DNA from: Amorphophallus konjac
Taxonomy: Eukaryota > Streptophyta > Magnoliopsida > Alismatales > Araceae
DNA length: 64,000 nucleotides
Reading direction: 5' to 3'
Assembly (NCBI GenBank): GCA_022559845.1
Contig: CM040123.1
Location: 303,106,642 to 303,170,641, forward strand
Part shown: piece after piece, positions 23,853 to 35,718 of the stretch
How positions within the stretch are numbered: position 1 is the stretch's first letter
Layout of the letters: each line of letters opens with the position of its first letter
The notes under the pieces: generated by a model
What the model was told of the DNA's origin: nothing
The model's input: only the letters and a program-made list of their open reading frames with translations
Databases searched by the model: none
Translations under genes and position numbers: made by a program

Positions 23853-25887
23853 TGATAGTTCACACAGAAAGTGAGCTAGAAGGGGGGGTGAATAGATCAC
23901 TCTCAATTCAGAAAATTTGAAAAATAAATTATGTAACCCTGAAACGCAGTGGTGAAACTTTCCTAATCTGGCCACGGAGCAGACAGATAAACAGAAACTT
24001 ATCGAGAGATAAAGTTAAGATGAACCAATAAACAAATAGTAGATGTTCATGAGCCAAATCGAGAGAACAACCAAGCAAACCACACAGATGGAGCAGAGAG
24101 TTTTAAGGTGGTTCGATTGTAATCCGCAATCTACATCCACCCCTTACTCTACCAGAGTAAGACTTCCTCGCACTAAGCAAATAAGAATCGCAGACTTGGT
24201 CTGCTAACACCCGCTGCCTTACAGCTTGCCCCGAGGAACACTCTCCTCGCTCTTCTGAAGACCAGAAGAAACACTGGAGGTCCAACCTCCCTTCCTTTGC
24301 AATCAGCAAAGGGAGCCCCGTGAATTGCTCCCAGCAACTCACGAACTAGAGGATCGTTCCCCTCTTCCTCCAAACACGATGGAGGGAAACCGGAGTACCT
24401 CTCCCTTCACTAAGCGAACTTAGAGGGTAACAGAATTAAATTGAAAAGGCGAAAAACTCGAAGATGAAAAATAACAAAAAACAATCGCTCAGAGATAATA
24501 ACAATGTAGCTTCCGTAGAAACATGCTTTCAGACTCAAGACCGGCGATGACTCAGGCTCTTCTCTCTCTGAACTGGTTCTCTCTCTTTTTGACTTTTCTC
24601 TGGGCTTTTCTCTCGTCTCGAATGGGAGGAATTTCAGCACTTGCTGTGGCTTCAGATATTCTCCCTTTTTCTATATTCAGCCCCCCTCTCTCCCGGCCTT
24701 CGATCACTTTTTATAGGCAGACGATGGGCGCGTGGGTATGACGTTTCCCACCCAAACTTCCACGTAGATCTGATCCTTTGAGGTTCCACGTGTCATCGAC
24801 CTGGTACTTTAGATTCCACGTGAGGTAAGTTCACAGGTGCTCAATAGATGCTCTACCATATGACTCACTTGGCAAAGACACAGTTATGAGAGTTAGCACT
24901 GACTTTACCTTTCGAAGCCTGAGATGTGCACAGACTCTAAACAGTGAAGTGCACGGACCTTATATTCATAGAGCTAAAGTGTACACCGACTTATGCATGC
25001 GTATGGCAAAACATGCACAGACCTGATGCAAACCTTGCACTGACCTTCTATATGCACAGGCAAAATATGTGCCAACCTTAGCATGAGTATGACAAATCTT
25101 GCACCGACCTTCTATTTGCGCAGGCAAAGTGTGCACCGACTTTAGTAAGACAAGGTGGATGTGCACTGACGTTCTATACCGAACAGAGTGTGCACCGATT
25201 TTCTAACGAACAAACATGAAAGAGCACCGACCTCATATGCGGTCTGGAAGACACGCATCGACTTTAGAAAGTTAGCACAAGCATGCACCGACCTATGTAT
25301 TAGAGAAATGTTGCACTGACCTTATATGTGATCCTGCAATAGTGCACCGACCTGGGTTAGTGCAAGGCAAAAGTTGCACCGACCTTCTTTATGCTAAATG
25401 TAGATATGCAAGGACCTTGTATGTACAAGGCGAAAGCTGCACTAACTTGATAAGCAATTGAACAAGGAATGCACGGACCATCTACACACGTAAGACAGGA
25501 TATGCACCGATGTTGTATGCATATGTTTGTAATCTACACCGACTTCTGTAGGCAGGATGCGGAATATGCACCGACGTTAATTATGCGTGTGAGACATTTG
25601 CACCGACCTTAGTCATGCAGGATGAAAATATGCACCGACCTTCTTTATGCTAAATGAACACATTGACGTTATATGAATGCTAAGGCAGAATGTGCTTAGA
25701 CTCTAAAGCAACAAACAATGACTTCATGCAGACACACTGACTCCAATGACTCAAGTGCACAAACTCCAATGCATAGACTCATGAATGCTTTAGACATATT
25801 ATGTTCGATTTAAGGTGTTCGATTTTTTATGGTGTCTGACATTTGACTTATGGTGTTTGTCATCATCAAAATCACAGGGATACAACA
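23853..25887 (-). repeat. Sirevirus 3' LTR
   Basis: 2,035 bp, uninterrupted. From 24960 to 25680 it holds a dense, irregular array of the word GCACCGACCTT and variants, each often preceded by an A/T-rich TATG. I count 11 exact ACCGAC cores. Known Sireviruses carry repeated short palindrome-like motifs in this part of the LTR, so the array fits the genus even though the word differs. Confidence 0.92.
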
Positions 25888-27400
25888 GTCTCCCCCTTTT
25901 TGATGATGGCAACACTATGAGCCAAACAAATTTAATGATGTCATTAGAAAATGAGGGTGTTCAAACATGCAAACAATCAAACATGCAAACAATGTCAGAC
26001 ACTAACTCCCCCTGACACACAGTCTTTACTCAAGACACACTAGCTCCCCCTTACACTATGACTATCAACCAGAAAATACCCCATGCTCAAATTCATTCTC
26101 AAAGCTATTCTCATAAGCCCTTCTCCCCCTAAACCCTCAAAAATCATTCTCCCCCTTTGACATCATCAAAAGGAATATAGGGAGAAACAAGGTACTAGAA
26201 GCTTGAGAGACCAGAGACAATTAATTCACGTAGTAGAAAAACATCTCATATGCAACCCTTAAAGATCCAAGTAAGGTAACTGAATGAAGCTGAAATACCT
26301 CAGAGCTAATAAGCAGGAAAGACACAGAATAAGAGTGAAGATTATCATCGTACAGAAGTAAGAATGAGGACCAAGGTGAAACAGTTATGCCAAGAGAAAG
26401 CTATCTAAATGCTTTACTAATCAAGTAAATGGAGGCTCATCTACTGTTGGATGGTCCAAAGGTATTGAGGACAAACAGTCTACAAAGATTTTTGGAGCGG
26501 TGAAAGATTTTTCCTTTACTGAGCAGTAAAAGTCATTGAGTAATTTTGGTAAATCACACATTGATATGTGAGAAGACACCTTGATTAGAGGCCAGAATTC
26601 CCAGATTCTCAGTGTGATAACCGTATTACTTCTCTTTAAAGAACAGAGTTTAACAATATAAATGTCTTTTGACGTGAGGAGACACCTTGATCAGAGGCCT
26701 GAATCTCCAGCTACTCAACACTTTAATGCCATTGCTCTGCCATGATTCTTAAATTTTTCAGAAACTTTTTTAAAGCAGAGATATTCTGGTACTTCATGAC
26801 ATAGAGAGAGTTTCATTTCTTTGATGAAGTGTCTAGTTTCTCGGTAACCAGAACATTGCTCTGAACTGTTGAAATTCCCTTAAACAAATTGATTTTATTT
26901 GTTATATGATGTTTGAAGACAATACCAGATGTACTGATCCTCATAGAATTTGCTTCCAGAAATTTAATTTTCAAACATTTAGGAGATTTTATGACATAAG
27001 AGTGTCAACAGTGATCCATGTTCATTAATGATGTAGGAAAATAGTCTTCAGGTTCTCTATCTAGGTCTTTGCAAGATTATTAGAGAGAAGCTTTTTAGCT
27101 AAGTTTCAGTTAATCAAATTTGAAATTTTAAGAGAGTTTGAGAAGTTCTAGCTTTTGTGAAAACAAATCTGCATAAGGTTCTCAATAAGCTTTGAGTAGT
27201 GACAAGATCTCTCAAAAACCTTTCGAATCAGTCTCCTAAGACCTCAAACAGACAAACAATCAATTCCCCCTGTCACCTTGACTGATTAAAGAGCTCAAAC
27301 CTATCAACTTCACACATGCATATGCCTTCTACACAAGACATATCTAGAACACCTCCCCCTCACAATATGACTTAGATAGGTAGACAGCTAGAATGCACAA
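25888..27400 (-). other. Sirevirus 3' non-coding region with multiple purine tracts
   Basis: The minus strand reads AAAAAGGGGGAGAC directly before the 3' LTR, the functional polypurine tract. Further AGGGGGAG-like tracts recur at about 26004, 26045, 26124, 26149, 27269 and 27353, one of them (26149-26170) again joined to GATGATGTCAAAG. A run of several purine tracts before the 3' LTR is a known Sirevirus feature. No ORF of 60 codons or more is found on the coding strand. Confidence 0.7.
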
Positions 27401-27689
27401 TGATTGAATTACAGAGAAGAAATGTATGGACATGAACCTGATTTATATGTAAATGAGCCTGTGGTACTAGGTGGAGAACATAGGTCATAAGACCTCCTCA
27501 CACATGATGTGGGTTTCCAGTCAGAAGTAATCTGACCTTCTCCCAGCTTATCATTTGATATACCAAGTTATGCATGCCAATTTTATTTACGAAGATATGA
27601 TAGACACATGATGAAAAAATATGCAAGTGAGGAGTGTAAGCAGCTCAACATGGACACAGAAGCATGAATGTAGTTTATTCCAATATTCA

Positions 27690-27944
27690 AGAATTCAGAG
27701 GGTTTTAAAAATTCCTAGTTCTCACCTTAAGGTTGTGAATTTGTCAGTGTCCAGAGGCTTAGTAAAAATATCAGCTATCTGATGAGAGGTGTCTACATGG
27801 ATCAGCTCAAAGGTGTTTTTAGAAACTTCACCTCTGATAAAATGATGTCTGATTTCAATATGTTTGGTGCGAGAATGTCAAATATGATTTTTTGCAAGAT
27901 TTATAGCATTAGTATTATCACAGTTAATGGGTGTGCAGCCCAGG
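27690..27944 (-). pseudogene. Sirevirus RNase H, C-terminal part
   Basis: Read on the minus strand from the insertion junction, this encodes CDNTNAINLAKN, HSRTKHIEIRHHFIR and HQIADIFTKPLDTDKF, the typical end of Ty1/copia pol. It continues the reading frame cut off at 32415-32420: codons on each side of the inserted element join without loss once one copy of CCAGG is removed. One TGA replaces a codon before HSRTKH. Confidence 0.9.
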
Positions 27945-28289
27945 TGTGGACGCACTTTTTGACACGCTGAGCTTTTTCGTTTGTTCGCTTATTTAGGAGC
28001 GGTTTATTCGGTGGGTTTATTCGTCTAGTAAGTGCGTGGGCGTGCCAGTCACAAAGTGACAATTTATTAGGGCTCCGAAAAGCCCATGGTGCACTCGATC
28101 TGACTCGGTCAGACGATTGTGTGGTTCGTGTCGGGACCAAAACCCGTCGCGCCATAAAGTTCACGACGTCATTTACATCCCCCATATGAGGGAACACCCA
28201 TGATTAATCACCAGGATTCAGGGCCTCATGGCCAGAAAATTAATTGCATAAAAGGTATATTAGAAGGTATTGAAATCCTCGCGCGAGGA

Positions 28290-29455
28290 CGGGAAGAAAA
28301 CATTCGAGATCATGTCGGTCATGTGCTGACCATTTAATGTTCGGACGAGTGTCCGGCTCGAGAAAAGCGCGATCGTCGCGGGGAAACCGGAGCATATGTA
28401 TGCCAGGATATGGCAAATTTATTGTTCAGAAGAACAGAAAGCGTTCGGCTAAATCTCGGTTAGAGCGGTCAAAATCCCAGTAAATCTGTTGGCCCGGTGC
28501 AAGAGCAAGCTGCGACCGTACTGTGGTGCCCCCCCCCCCCGCGGTCGAAGTCAAGCTCGCATGAGCGTCGTTAATATTCCCGGTGCCAAGGGGCAACGGG
28601 GAAACGTCCCTTGAATCAATTGGAAAGCCCTGTGTCTAGGGAAGCAAACATTCGAAATGTGTCGGTCACTCAGGGGACCATTCGGCATTCGAACGGGTGT
28701 CCGGCTTGAAAATATCGCAATCGTCGCGGGAAGACCCGGAACATATGTATGCCGGGATACGACAAATATATTATTCCGAGGCACTGAAAACATTCGGTTA
28801 AATCTCGGTTAGCGTAGCATGAAACCAATGAATTTGTTGGCCCGGTGCAAGATCGAGTCAGGACCATACCGAGGGCGCCTCCCGCGGTCCAAACGGGGCT
28901 TGCGTGGGCATCATTAATATTTTCGGTGCCGGAGGGCAACGGGCAAGAGTCTTGGGACTAGATTACAAAGCCAAAAACGTGTTCAAAGGGAGCGGGCTGT
29001 AGGCCGAGGATGTGGGTCAGACAATGACCGTAATCGGGACAGACCCGAGGTCCAAGCATAGCCCACGAAGGCCTTGTTGATATACCCATGTAGAGGGTCC
29101 AGGGATGACGAGAGCCATCTCGTTCCATTCAGATTTTGTCGGTCACTCATGGACCACTTTATGTTCGGACAAAGGTCCATATCGAAGGTACGACGTAGAT
29201 GGAAACAACCCCGTACCAATATATGCCGAGTTCGCGGTAATTTCGATGGAAGAGCGGGAACGAATCCGATTAGAATGAATCCAATTTTACGGGCTATCGA
29301 CCCAGAGCAATGCCGGGTTACGACCCTGTCGGGATGGGAACCGTCGGCCATATCGGTCACTCATGGACCTTTTCATGTTCGGACACAGGTCCATGATAGA
29401 AACGTGACGGAAATCGAGGTAAACTCGTTCAAATGTCTGCCGGATGCACGATAAT
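28290..29455. repeat. Degenerate repeat with paired palindromes, 4 copies
   Basis: A module reading GTCGGTCA...TGACC or GGACC, then TTCGGAC-n4-GTCC, starts at 28313, 28661, 29138 and about 29351. Copies 1 and 2 (offset 348 bp) also share long flanks: TCGTCGCGGG, GGA(G/A)CATATGTATGCC, TTGGCCCGGTGCAAGA, and TTAATATT(C/T)CGGTGCC. Copies 3 and 4 keep only the module and a little more. Confidence 0.75.
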
Positions 29456-29929
29456 TTTAATAATGACTCGAAAGGGATCCGGCCTGAGAAACGGGTCCGG
29501 TCTAATTGGAATGTCGGCCCAAGGCTAGGTCGGGGTCTGGCCATGTCGGGATAATTCCCAAGACTTGGGCCCAACCTAGAAGGGCGGCATTGTTGTTCCT
29601 TCGACACCGGGTCACGAGAGAGATGGGGCTGTAATGCGGATTTTACCATTTTTTATCTGGGTTTCAAATATATATATATGTATGTTTTATCGGTTATTTC
29701 CCTTTTATGTATTTGTTCCGAATGATTTCTCCATTTTGCTTATTGTTATTATTACGTTTTCTTTTTACTATTATTGTCACTATTTCATTTTTTTGTTTAT
29801 TTCATATATGTATTGAGATTTATTTATTCATCATAGTTTTTTTAGTTTTTATTAATTTATTATTATTATTATTATTATTATACATATTTTTATAGAGAGA
29901 GAGTGGGCCGCTGGAGGGCCAAAAGGGGG

Positions 29930-30310
29930 TGTACCGGTGAAGGTAGGGAGAACGTGCCGGCGAAGGGGCTGGGAGAGTGTGCCGGCGAAGAGGCAAGCAA
30001 GCGTGTCAGCGAAGGAGCTGGAGGCGCGTACCGGCGAAGGCAATGGAAGCATGCCGGGGAAGGAAGAGGAGGCGTGCCGACGAAGGGCGCTGCAGGGTGT
30101 ACCGGCGAAGGGCGTGGGGAGCGGGTCGGCGAAGGGCCAAGCAAGGCGTGCCGGGGAAGCTGGGCTGGGGGCGTGTCGGCGAAGGGCGCGGCTAGGTGTG
30201 ACGGCGAGGGACGTGCGGGTGTGCTGCTGAGCGTAGAAAGAGCGTGTCGGTGAAGGGGTCGCGGAAGCGTGCCGGCGAAGGTGGCTGAAGGGGCGTGCCG
30301 GCGAAGGGCA
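29930..30310. repeat. Minisatellite array 1, about 24-25 bp, 16 units
   Basis: Units begin GTGCCGGCGAAGG or close variants (GTACCGGCGAAGG, GTCGGCGAAGGG). Long open frames across it in several phases come from the period being near a multiple of three and do not indicate a gene. Confidence 0.85.
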
Positions 30311-30789
30311 TGGGGAGCCCACTCCTCTTCCGTTCTTATGTCTTTTCTCTCTTCCTTTTCTCTCTTGATTTTATTAAGTTTGCGTGGGTTTCTTCTCTCT
30401 TTCTCTTGATTAACTTCCATTCTTTCTCTCCTGAGGACGGATGTTCAAGTTGTTTAGTTGTCGTTCGATTTGGCTCTCTTTGGGTTGATTACGGTTCCCT
30501 TGCCTCGGTTAAAGCAGTTTACCATTGTTCTTTTTATTTGTTTGTTACTTTCTTTTATCTTTTTAATATGTTATCGTTTCTAACAAAAATTCAGCAGCAC
30601 CTCCCCTGGACCCGAGCGTAAGGGAGATATAGGGAACGTGTCCACATGGAGTGGCGGAACCCAACAACTGGAGGTGGGCGCCAGAGAGCGGCAATACCTT
30701 TAATAAAACCTCGAAAAACTCGGAGGCAACAGTAAGTGGATGACTATTCTAGGACTGGCTAGGGGGGATGCACAGGGCAAGGAGGAGGG

Positions 30790-31012
30790 GCAAGTGTGCC
30801 GAGCCAGGGAGGCCAAAGGTATGGCGGTGAAGCCACGAAGGCTGTGCCGAGGAAGGCCCAAAGGGGGCGTACCGCTGAAGGCTGGGGTGTGCCACTAAAG
30901 GCGCGACTGGGCGTGCCGTTGGAGGCACAATCAGGGTGTGCCGTTGGAGGCACAATTGGGTGTGCCGTTGAAGGCACGACTGGGTGTGCCGTTGAAGGCA
31001 CGACTGGGTGTG
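30790..31012. repeat. Minisatellite array 2, 24 bp, about 8 units
   Basis: Units of the form GTGCCGTTGAAGGCACGACT; the last five units are nearly identical. The core is the same as in arrays 1 and 3. Confidence 0.85.
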
Positions 31013-31844
31013 AACAAAATCAAGAATGCTCGGCAGGAAGTAAACCCTAAAGAGGGGAAAAAAGAAAGGGGCGTGAAACACCGAAGGATGTAAACACGGA
31101 AGACATATATTGGAGAGACGTCCGAGAGGACATTTGCAAGCCTTCTACTTTTATTCTCACAAGAGGAGTGCCCCAAGGGGGCTAATACATCGCAACGACG
31201 GCAAAACAAGAAATGAAAGGAAAGAAAGAGGAAAAGGAAATACAGTGGGGGAGGGGGGGAACGGAGCGTGGACTCCTCCCCTCCCGGACCTCACTCGCTC
31301 TCTCCACCCACTCTTCTTCTCTTCTTCTCTTCTATCTTCTTCTCTTTCTCTTCACGCGGACGACGGCGGAAGGAGCAGCAGGGAGGGGGGGATGCCAGAG
31401 CCTCCCCTCCTCCTCTTTCTTCTCTTATTCTCTTCTCTTCTTCTTTCTCCTCGCTCAGGCGGTGGTGATCGAGGCGGTAGGCTCCCCTTCTTCTCTTCTT
31501 CTTCTTCTCTTTTCGCACAGACGGCGGCGGTGGGCGGAGCGGCGGGGCCTCTCCCCTCTCTTCCTCTCTTCCCTTCTTCTCCTCTTCTCCTTCTTCTTCT
31601 CTTCTGCGTCTGCCTCTCTCTCTCCGTTCCCCTGTGTGTATCGAAGGAGAGGGGCTTTTATCCTTCACGGTGGAAGCCTCCAAAGGCGGGAAGCGTCCGA
31701 CGGGCATTTAATGGGAGTTGACTCCCTTGTCCTGGGTGGCAGGAGGGGTAGGCAGCGTGGCCCTCTCCCCGAGCGACACCTCAGCAAGTCCACTGCGCGC
31801 CAAGAATCCCGAGGGCATGGGCGTAAGATTTCGTCTGTCGGAAC
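31013..31844. other. Purine/pyrimidine-rich stretch between minisatellites
   Basis: 31200-31260 is strongly purine-rich (AAAGAGGAAAAGG, GGGGGAGGGGGGG), and 31290-31640 is CTT/TCC-rich with short GC islands. Frames of about 200 codons occur here on the plus strand but are low-complexity Ser/Leu/Phe strings. A TATA-like TTTTATCC lies near 31656. Confidence 0.5.
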
Positions 31845-32199
31845 GTGCCGTTGAAGAGCCTGAATGGCGTACCGCTGGCAGGCACAACAAGCGTGCCGCG
31901 GGAGGGCCAAAAGGGCGTGCCGCTGGAAGGCATGGCAAGCGTGCCGCTAAAGAGCCCAAAAGGCATGCCACTGAACGGCCAGGAGGGTGTGCCGCTGAAG
32001 GCCAGGAGGGCGTGCCGCTGAACGGCCAGGAGGGCGTGCCGCTGAAGGCTGCAGGGGGCGTGCCGTTGAACGGCCAGGAGGGCGTGCCGCTGAAGGGAGC
32101 AACGGGTGTGCCGCTGAAGGGCCACCAGGGGCGTGCCGCTGAAGGCCACTGAGGGCGTGCCGCTGAAGGCCTCAGGGCGTGCCGCTGAAGGGCATTTTG
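31845..32199. repeat. Minisatellite array 3, 24 bp, 15 units
   Basis: Units of the form GTGCCGCTGAAGGCCAGGAG, with an exact 24-bp step over most of the array. In one frame this would encode a repeated eight-residue unit (VPLNGQEG and variants), but no start, stop or domain supports a protein. Confidence 0.88.
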
Positions 32200-32419
32200 T
32201 GGTTCATTTGATTTTCTTCAAGACCCATGGATTGTGGGGCTCTTGGTGGTTGATTTATCTTCACCGTCGTGACTTCAGAAACGGCTTCACGATAGTGTGT
32301 GTGCGTTCGGGGAGTCCGGATGGCCCTTCCCTTCTTCACAGTTTCTTCAACTGACGTTGTTGTTGATGCTGGACTAGTTGGGGACATACGGGAGTGCAAT
32401 TTTACATGTCCACACCAGG

Positions 32420-33906
32420 TCTACTTGGTAGTCCTGAAGCTGGTGTTTAATCCAGATCACTTGTGTACCACAGCTCCCTGCAGCTACATACTCAGCTTCT
32501 GCAGTGGAGAGGGCCACAGAGTGTTACTTCTTGGAAGTCCAAGAAACTAAACACCCACCTAGAAATTGACATTGACCACTAGTGCTCTTCCTATCTAGCT
32601 TACACCCAGCATAGTCTGCATCCGTATATGCAATCAGATCTAAGGTGTGTGATGCAGGAAACCATAATCCTAAAGTGTGTGTAGCAGATATGTATCTGAA
32701 AATCCTTTTCACAGTAGCTAGATGCAATTCAGTAGGCCTAGATTGATACCTACCACACATACCTACACTGAATTGTATATCAGGCCTCGAGGCAGTTAAA
32801 TAGAGTAGGGATCCAATCATACCTCGATATAATTTTGCATCAACTTATTTTCCTGATTCATCTGCATCTAATGATGTGTTGGTACCCATTGGAGTTGAGA
32901 TGTGATGCAGATTAGTCATTCCAAAACGCTTGAGGATGTCCAAGGTGTACTTGGTCTGGTTAATGAAGCATCCATCATCCAGATGTTGTACCGGTAAGCC
33001 AAGAAAGTATTTTAATTCACCGACCAAACTCATTTCAAACTCAGCAGACATCAGTTGAGCAAATTCATTACATAGTTCACTGCATGTTGAACCAAAGACT
33101 ATGTCATCTACATATACCTAAACTATGATGAGATCTTTACTCAAACTTTTGGTAAACAGGGTTTGATTCACCTTACCTCTATTCTAGCCCTTGCTGATCA
33201 TAAATTCTGTCAGCCTCTCATACTAGGCCTGAGAAGCTTGCTTTAGACCATATAGAGCTTTATTTAACCTGAAAACCTTGTTAGGATGTGAAGATAATTG
33301 AAATCCGAGGGGTTGTTCTACAAAGGCTTCTTCTTTAATGAATCCATTTAAAAATGCACTTTTGACATCCATTTGATGAAGTTGTATCTTTTTGGAACAT
33401 GCAAAAGCCATCAAAATTCTTATTGCCACCATCCTAGCAACAGGTGCATAGGATTCATCAAAATCAACTCCAAATTCCTGACAGTAACCTTTGACTACTA
33501 GTCTGACTTTATTTTTTGAAATTATTTCATCTTCATTCATTTTATTTTTGAAGATCCATTTAGTTCCTATTACATTTGTATTTTCAGGTCTCGGAACTAG
33601 TTCCTAGACATTATTTCATTCAAATTGACCTAGTTCTTCACTCATAGCATTAACCCATGATTCATCATTCAAAGCCTCATCAACAGATTTGAGCTCAATC
33701 TGTGACACTAAAGCAACTAGATCTTGATGATTTACATTTTTGAGATAAGACCTAGTCCTAGGGGGATCTCCTAGGTTACCTATGATGTTATTCACAGCGT
33801 GATCTTTCAAGATTCTAACATTAGTTGAGGACTCGCCTATTTCGTCTGACTTTACTTGATTTGGAGCATTTGGTTCTTCAGGTGCTTCAGATTCTTCCTT
33901 CACCAT
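32420..33906 (-). pseudogene. Sirevirus reverse transcriptase and RNase H, N-terminal part
   Basis: Read from high to low coordinates. After a spacer rich in acidic residues (33906-33616) comes the RT fold: KNKVRLVVKGYCQEFGVDF, YAPVARMVAIRILMAFA, QMDVKSAFLNG, FRLNKALYGLKQA, the catalytic YVDD at about 33100, and ELKYFLGLPVQ. RNase H follows with YTDADYAGCKLDRKSTSG at about 32620 and STAEAEYVAA at about 32480. In-frame stops lie near 33222, 33175, 33121, 32844 and 32523, several of them TAG. The frame is cut by the 4.47-kb insertion and resumes at 27944. Confidence 0.92.
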
Positions 33907-34079
33907 TTCCTCCAGAAAGTTTCCATCATGCTTTGAGCTTCTGTCATCATCATCTAAATTAGTAACAGTGTTTGTTTCATTGAATATAACATGAGGAGAT
34001 TCTTCTACTGTTTAGTCTGAAACATTTAACACCCTATATGCCTTAGTAGTTTCAGAGTATCCTATAAAAATTCTGAGGT

Positions 34080-35297
34080 ACTCCCTGCATCAAATTTATC
34101 TAGGTCCTTTTTATTATTGTTATGAATGAAGCATTTTGAACCAAAAATCCTAAAATATGAAACATTTGGCTTCTTACCTTTCAAGAGTTCATAGGAGATT
34201 TTCTTATGGACGGGTCTTACCAAGGCTCTGTTGATGGTGTAGCAAGCGGTGTTAGCTGCCTCTGCCCAAAACCTTCTGGGTAGCTAACTCTCCACCAGCA
34301 TAGTTCTTGCCATTTCAATGATTGTGCGGTTTCTTCTCTCCACTATGCCATTCTGCTCCAGAGTTCTGGGAGAAGAAAATATGTGAGTTAGTCCTTCATT
34401 GTTACAAAATTCATAAAATATAGAGTTCTCAAACTCTCCTCCATGGTCAGATTGAATCATGAAAATTCTATGAATTCCTTCTTGTTTGACTTTATTGAAA
34501 AAGTGTTCAAATTTCTGAAAAGTATCACTTTTATTTGCTAAGAAAAATAACCATGCAAATCTAGTAAAATCATCTACAATCACAAACCCAAATCTCTTCC
34601 CATTTAGACTCTGAGTCCTGGTTGGGCCAAAGAGATCCATATGTAAAAGCTCCATTGACTTGGAGGACAAAGACTCAGATCTGAGTTTAAATGATTTACA
34701 AGTTTGTTTGCCTAGAGCATAGGCATCACCGATTTTTGAGATGGAATTAAATTTAATCTTAGGCATGCCTCTAACTAAGTCATGTTTGACCAATTTATTC
34801 AATGTAGAGAAGCTAGCATGTCCTAAACGGTTGTGCCAATTAAATGCATTATTTTTAAGATCAGCAGTCAAACAAAGATTTGATTCAGATTTTTCATTTA
34901 AATCTACAATGTAAACATTATTGACTCTATGTGCTTCAAACTTGACCTTGTCAGAATTTATTTCAAGTATTTTGCATGCATTATTATCGAACACAACTCT
35001 GTGACCCTTGTCACATAACTGACTAATACTAAGCAAGTTGTGTTGAAGACCCTCTACAAGCAAAACTTTTTCAATAGAGTTTGTGGAAGACTTACCAACT
35101 GTTCCTATTCCAACAATCTTACCTCTATTCTTTCCTCCAAATTTGACCAGACCCCCTACCTTCATTTCCAGTTTGTTGAATTTGGATCGATCGCATGTCA
35201 TGTGCCTGGAGCAGCCGCTATCTAGGTACCACCTGTTGTGCTCGACTGCAAGGCTAACTTGCAGAGGATAGATCAAGCAGAGTAGTTTGGAACCCAA
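34080..35297 (-). pseudogene. Sirevirus protease and integrase
   Basis: The 337-codon open part holds the aspartic protease (WYLDSGCSRHMT at about residue 22), the pre-integrase HHCC zinc region (HNRLGHASFSTL) and the integrase core, with the acidic triad seen in LLHMDLFGPT, SDHGGEF and EQNGIVERRNRTI. A stop at 34284-34286 interrupts it; the frame runs on to about 34080 with LPRRFWAEAANTACY and the usual GSKCFIHNN, then another stop. These parts cut the polyprotein and insert the DNA copy. 33907-34079 is a decayed link to the reverse transcriptase. Confidence 0.92.
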
Positions 35298-35713
35298 GAT
35301 AGATTGGGTCCAAAAACATTGTTAAAATCTCTAAGCAGAAATTTCGGAATCCAAAACTATTTCACAGTATTTTTCTTGTCCATGTTGTTGACAGTTTTGT
35401 TGGAATTATAACTAGAGTTCTGTCCATTTGGCCTAATGGTGTGAAATCTGTTCTTGTTGTTAGACTGTTCATTCCCCGAGTATCTCTTGTACCCATTCTG
35501 TCTAGGGTGGACATATTCATTAAAGAGTTTCTGTGGAATAGGATTTCCCTAGTTTTTCTTGTATTGACCCATATTTTTATAGAAGAATGAATTTCTGTTC
35601 TGGGTCATATGTCTTGACTTGTGAAAGTTCTGGTTCTGGGGGTTACACATAGGGGGTTGCCTAGTTGAGTTCTTTCCAGTTTTAAACTATTGTCGAGCAT
35701 GGTTTGACGAATC
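35298..35713 (-). pseudogene. Sirevirus gag-protease linker, decayed
   Basis: Continuing the coding strand upstream of the protease, short open pieces rich in Asn, Gln, Arg and His (NFHKSRHMTQNRN-like) are broken by stops. They correspond to the low-complexity linker between gag and protease in Sireviruses. The solo LTR at 35719 cuts this linker. Confidence 0.6.
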
Positions 35714-35718
35714 ATTCC

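Larger units (their letters stand above)
27945..32414. mobile_element. 4.47-kb LTR-like element without coding capacity
   Basis: It begins TGTGGACGC and ends ATGTCCACA, a TG...CA element with 7-bp inverted ends, flanked by CCAGG at 27940-27944 and 32415-32419. The 5-bp duplication and TG/CA ends point to an LTR retrotransposon product. I find no gag, protease, reverse transcriptase or integrase. It may be one very long solo LTR (Tat/Ogre families have LTRs of this size) or a rearranged non-autonomous element: a second GTGTCCACA at about 30638-30646 resembles the terminal sequence and could be an old LTR end. TATA-like words lie near 29890 and 31650. Three minisatellite arrays and a degenerate longer repeat fill much of it. 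Confidence 0.8.

Noticed and set aside
25888..27690. Possible env-like ORF downstream of Sirevirus pol
   Set aside because: Looked for because some Sireviruses have one; no open frame of 60 codons or more on the coding strand.
29852..30420. Open frames on both strands across 29.9-30.4 kb
   Set aside because: Produced by the 24-25 bp minisatellite, which leaves several frames open; no gene features.
31110..31854. Two overlapping frames of about 200 codons on the plus strand
   Set aside because: Low-complexity Ser/Leu/Phe strings from CTT/TCC-rich DNA inside the non-coding element; no domain, and equal openness in several frames.
30790..32199. Regularly spaced repeats that could suggest a CRISPR array
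   Set aside because: Head-to-tail minisatellite units with no unique spacers, in a plant transposon.
32414..32420. Reading the 4.47-kb insert as a DNA transposon because of its 7-bp inverted ends
   Set aside because: TG...CA termini with a 5-bp duplication fit LTR integration better; no transposase and no longer inverted repeats.
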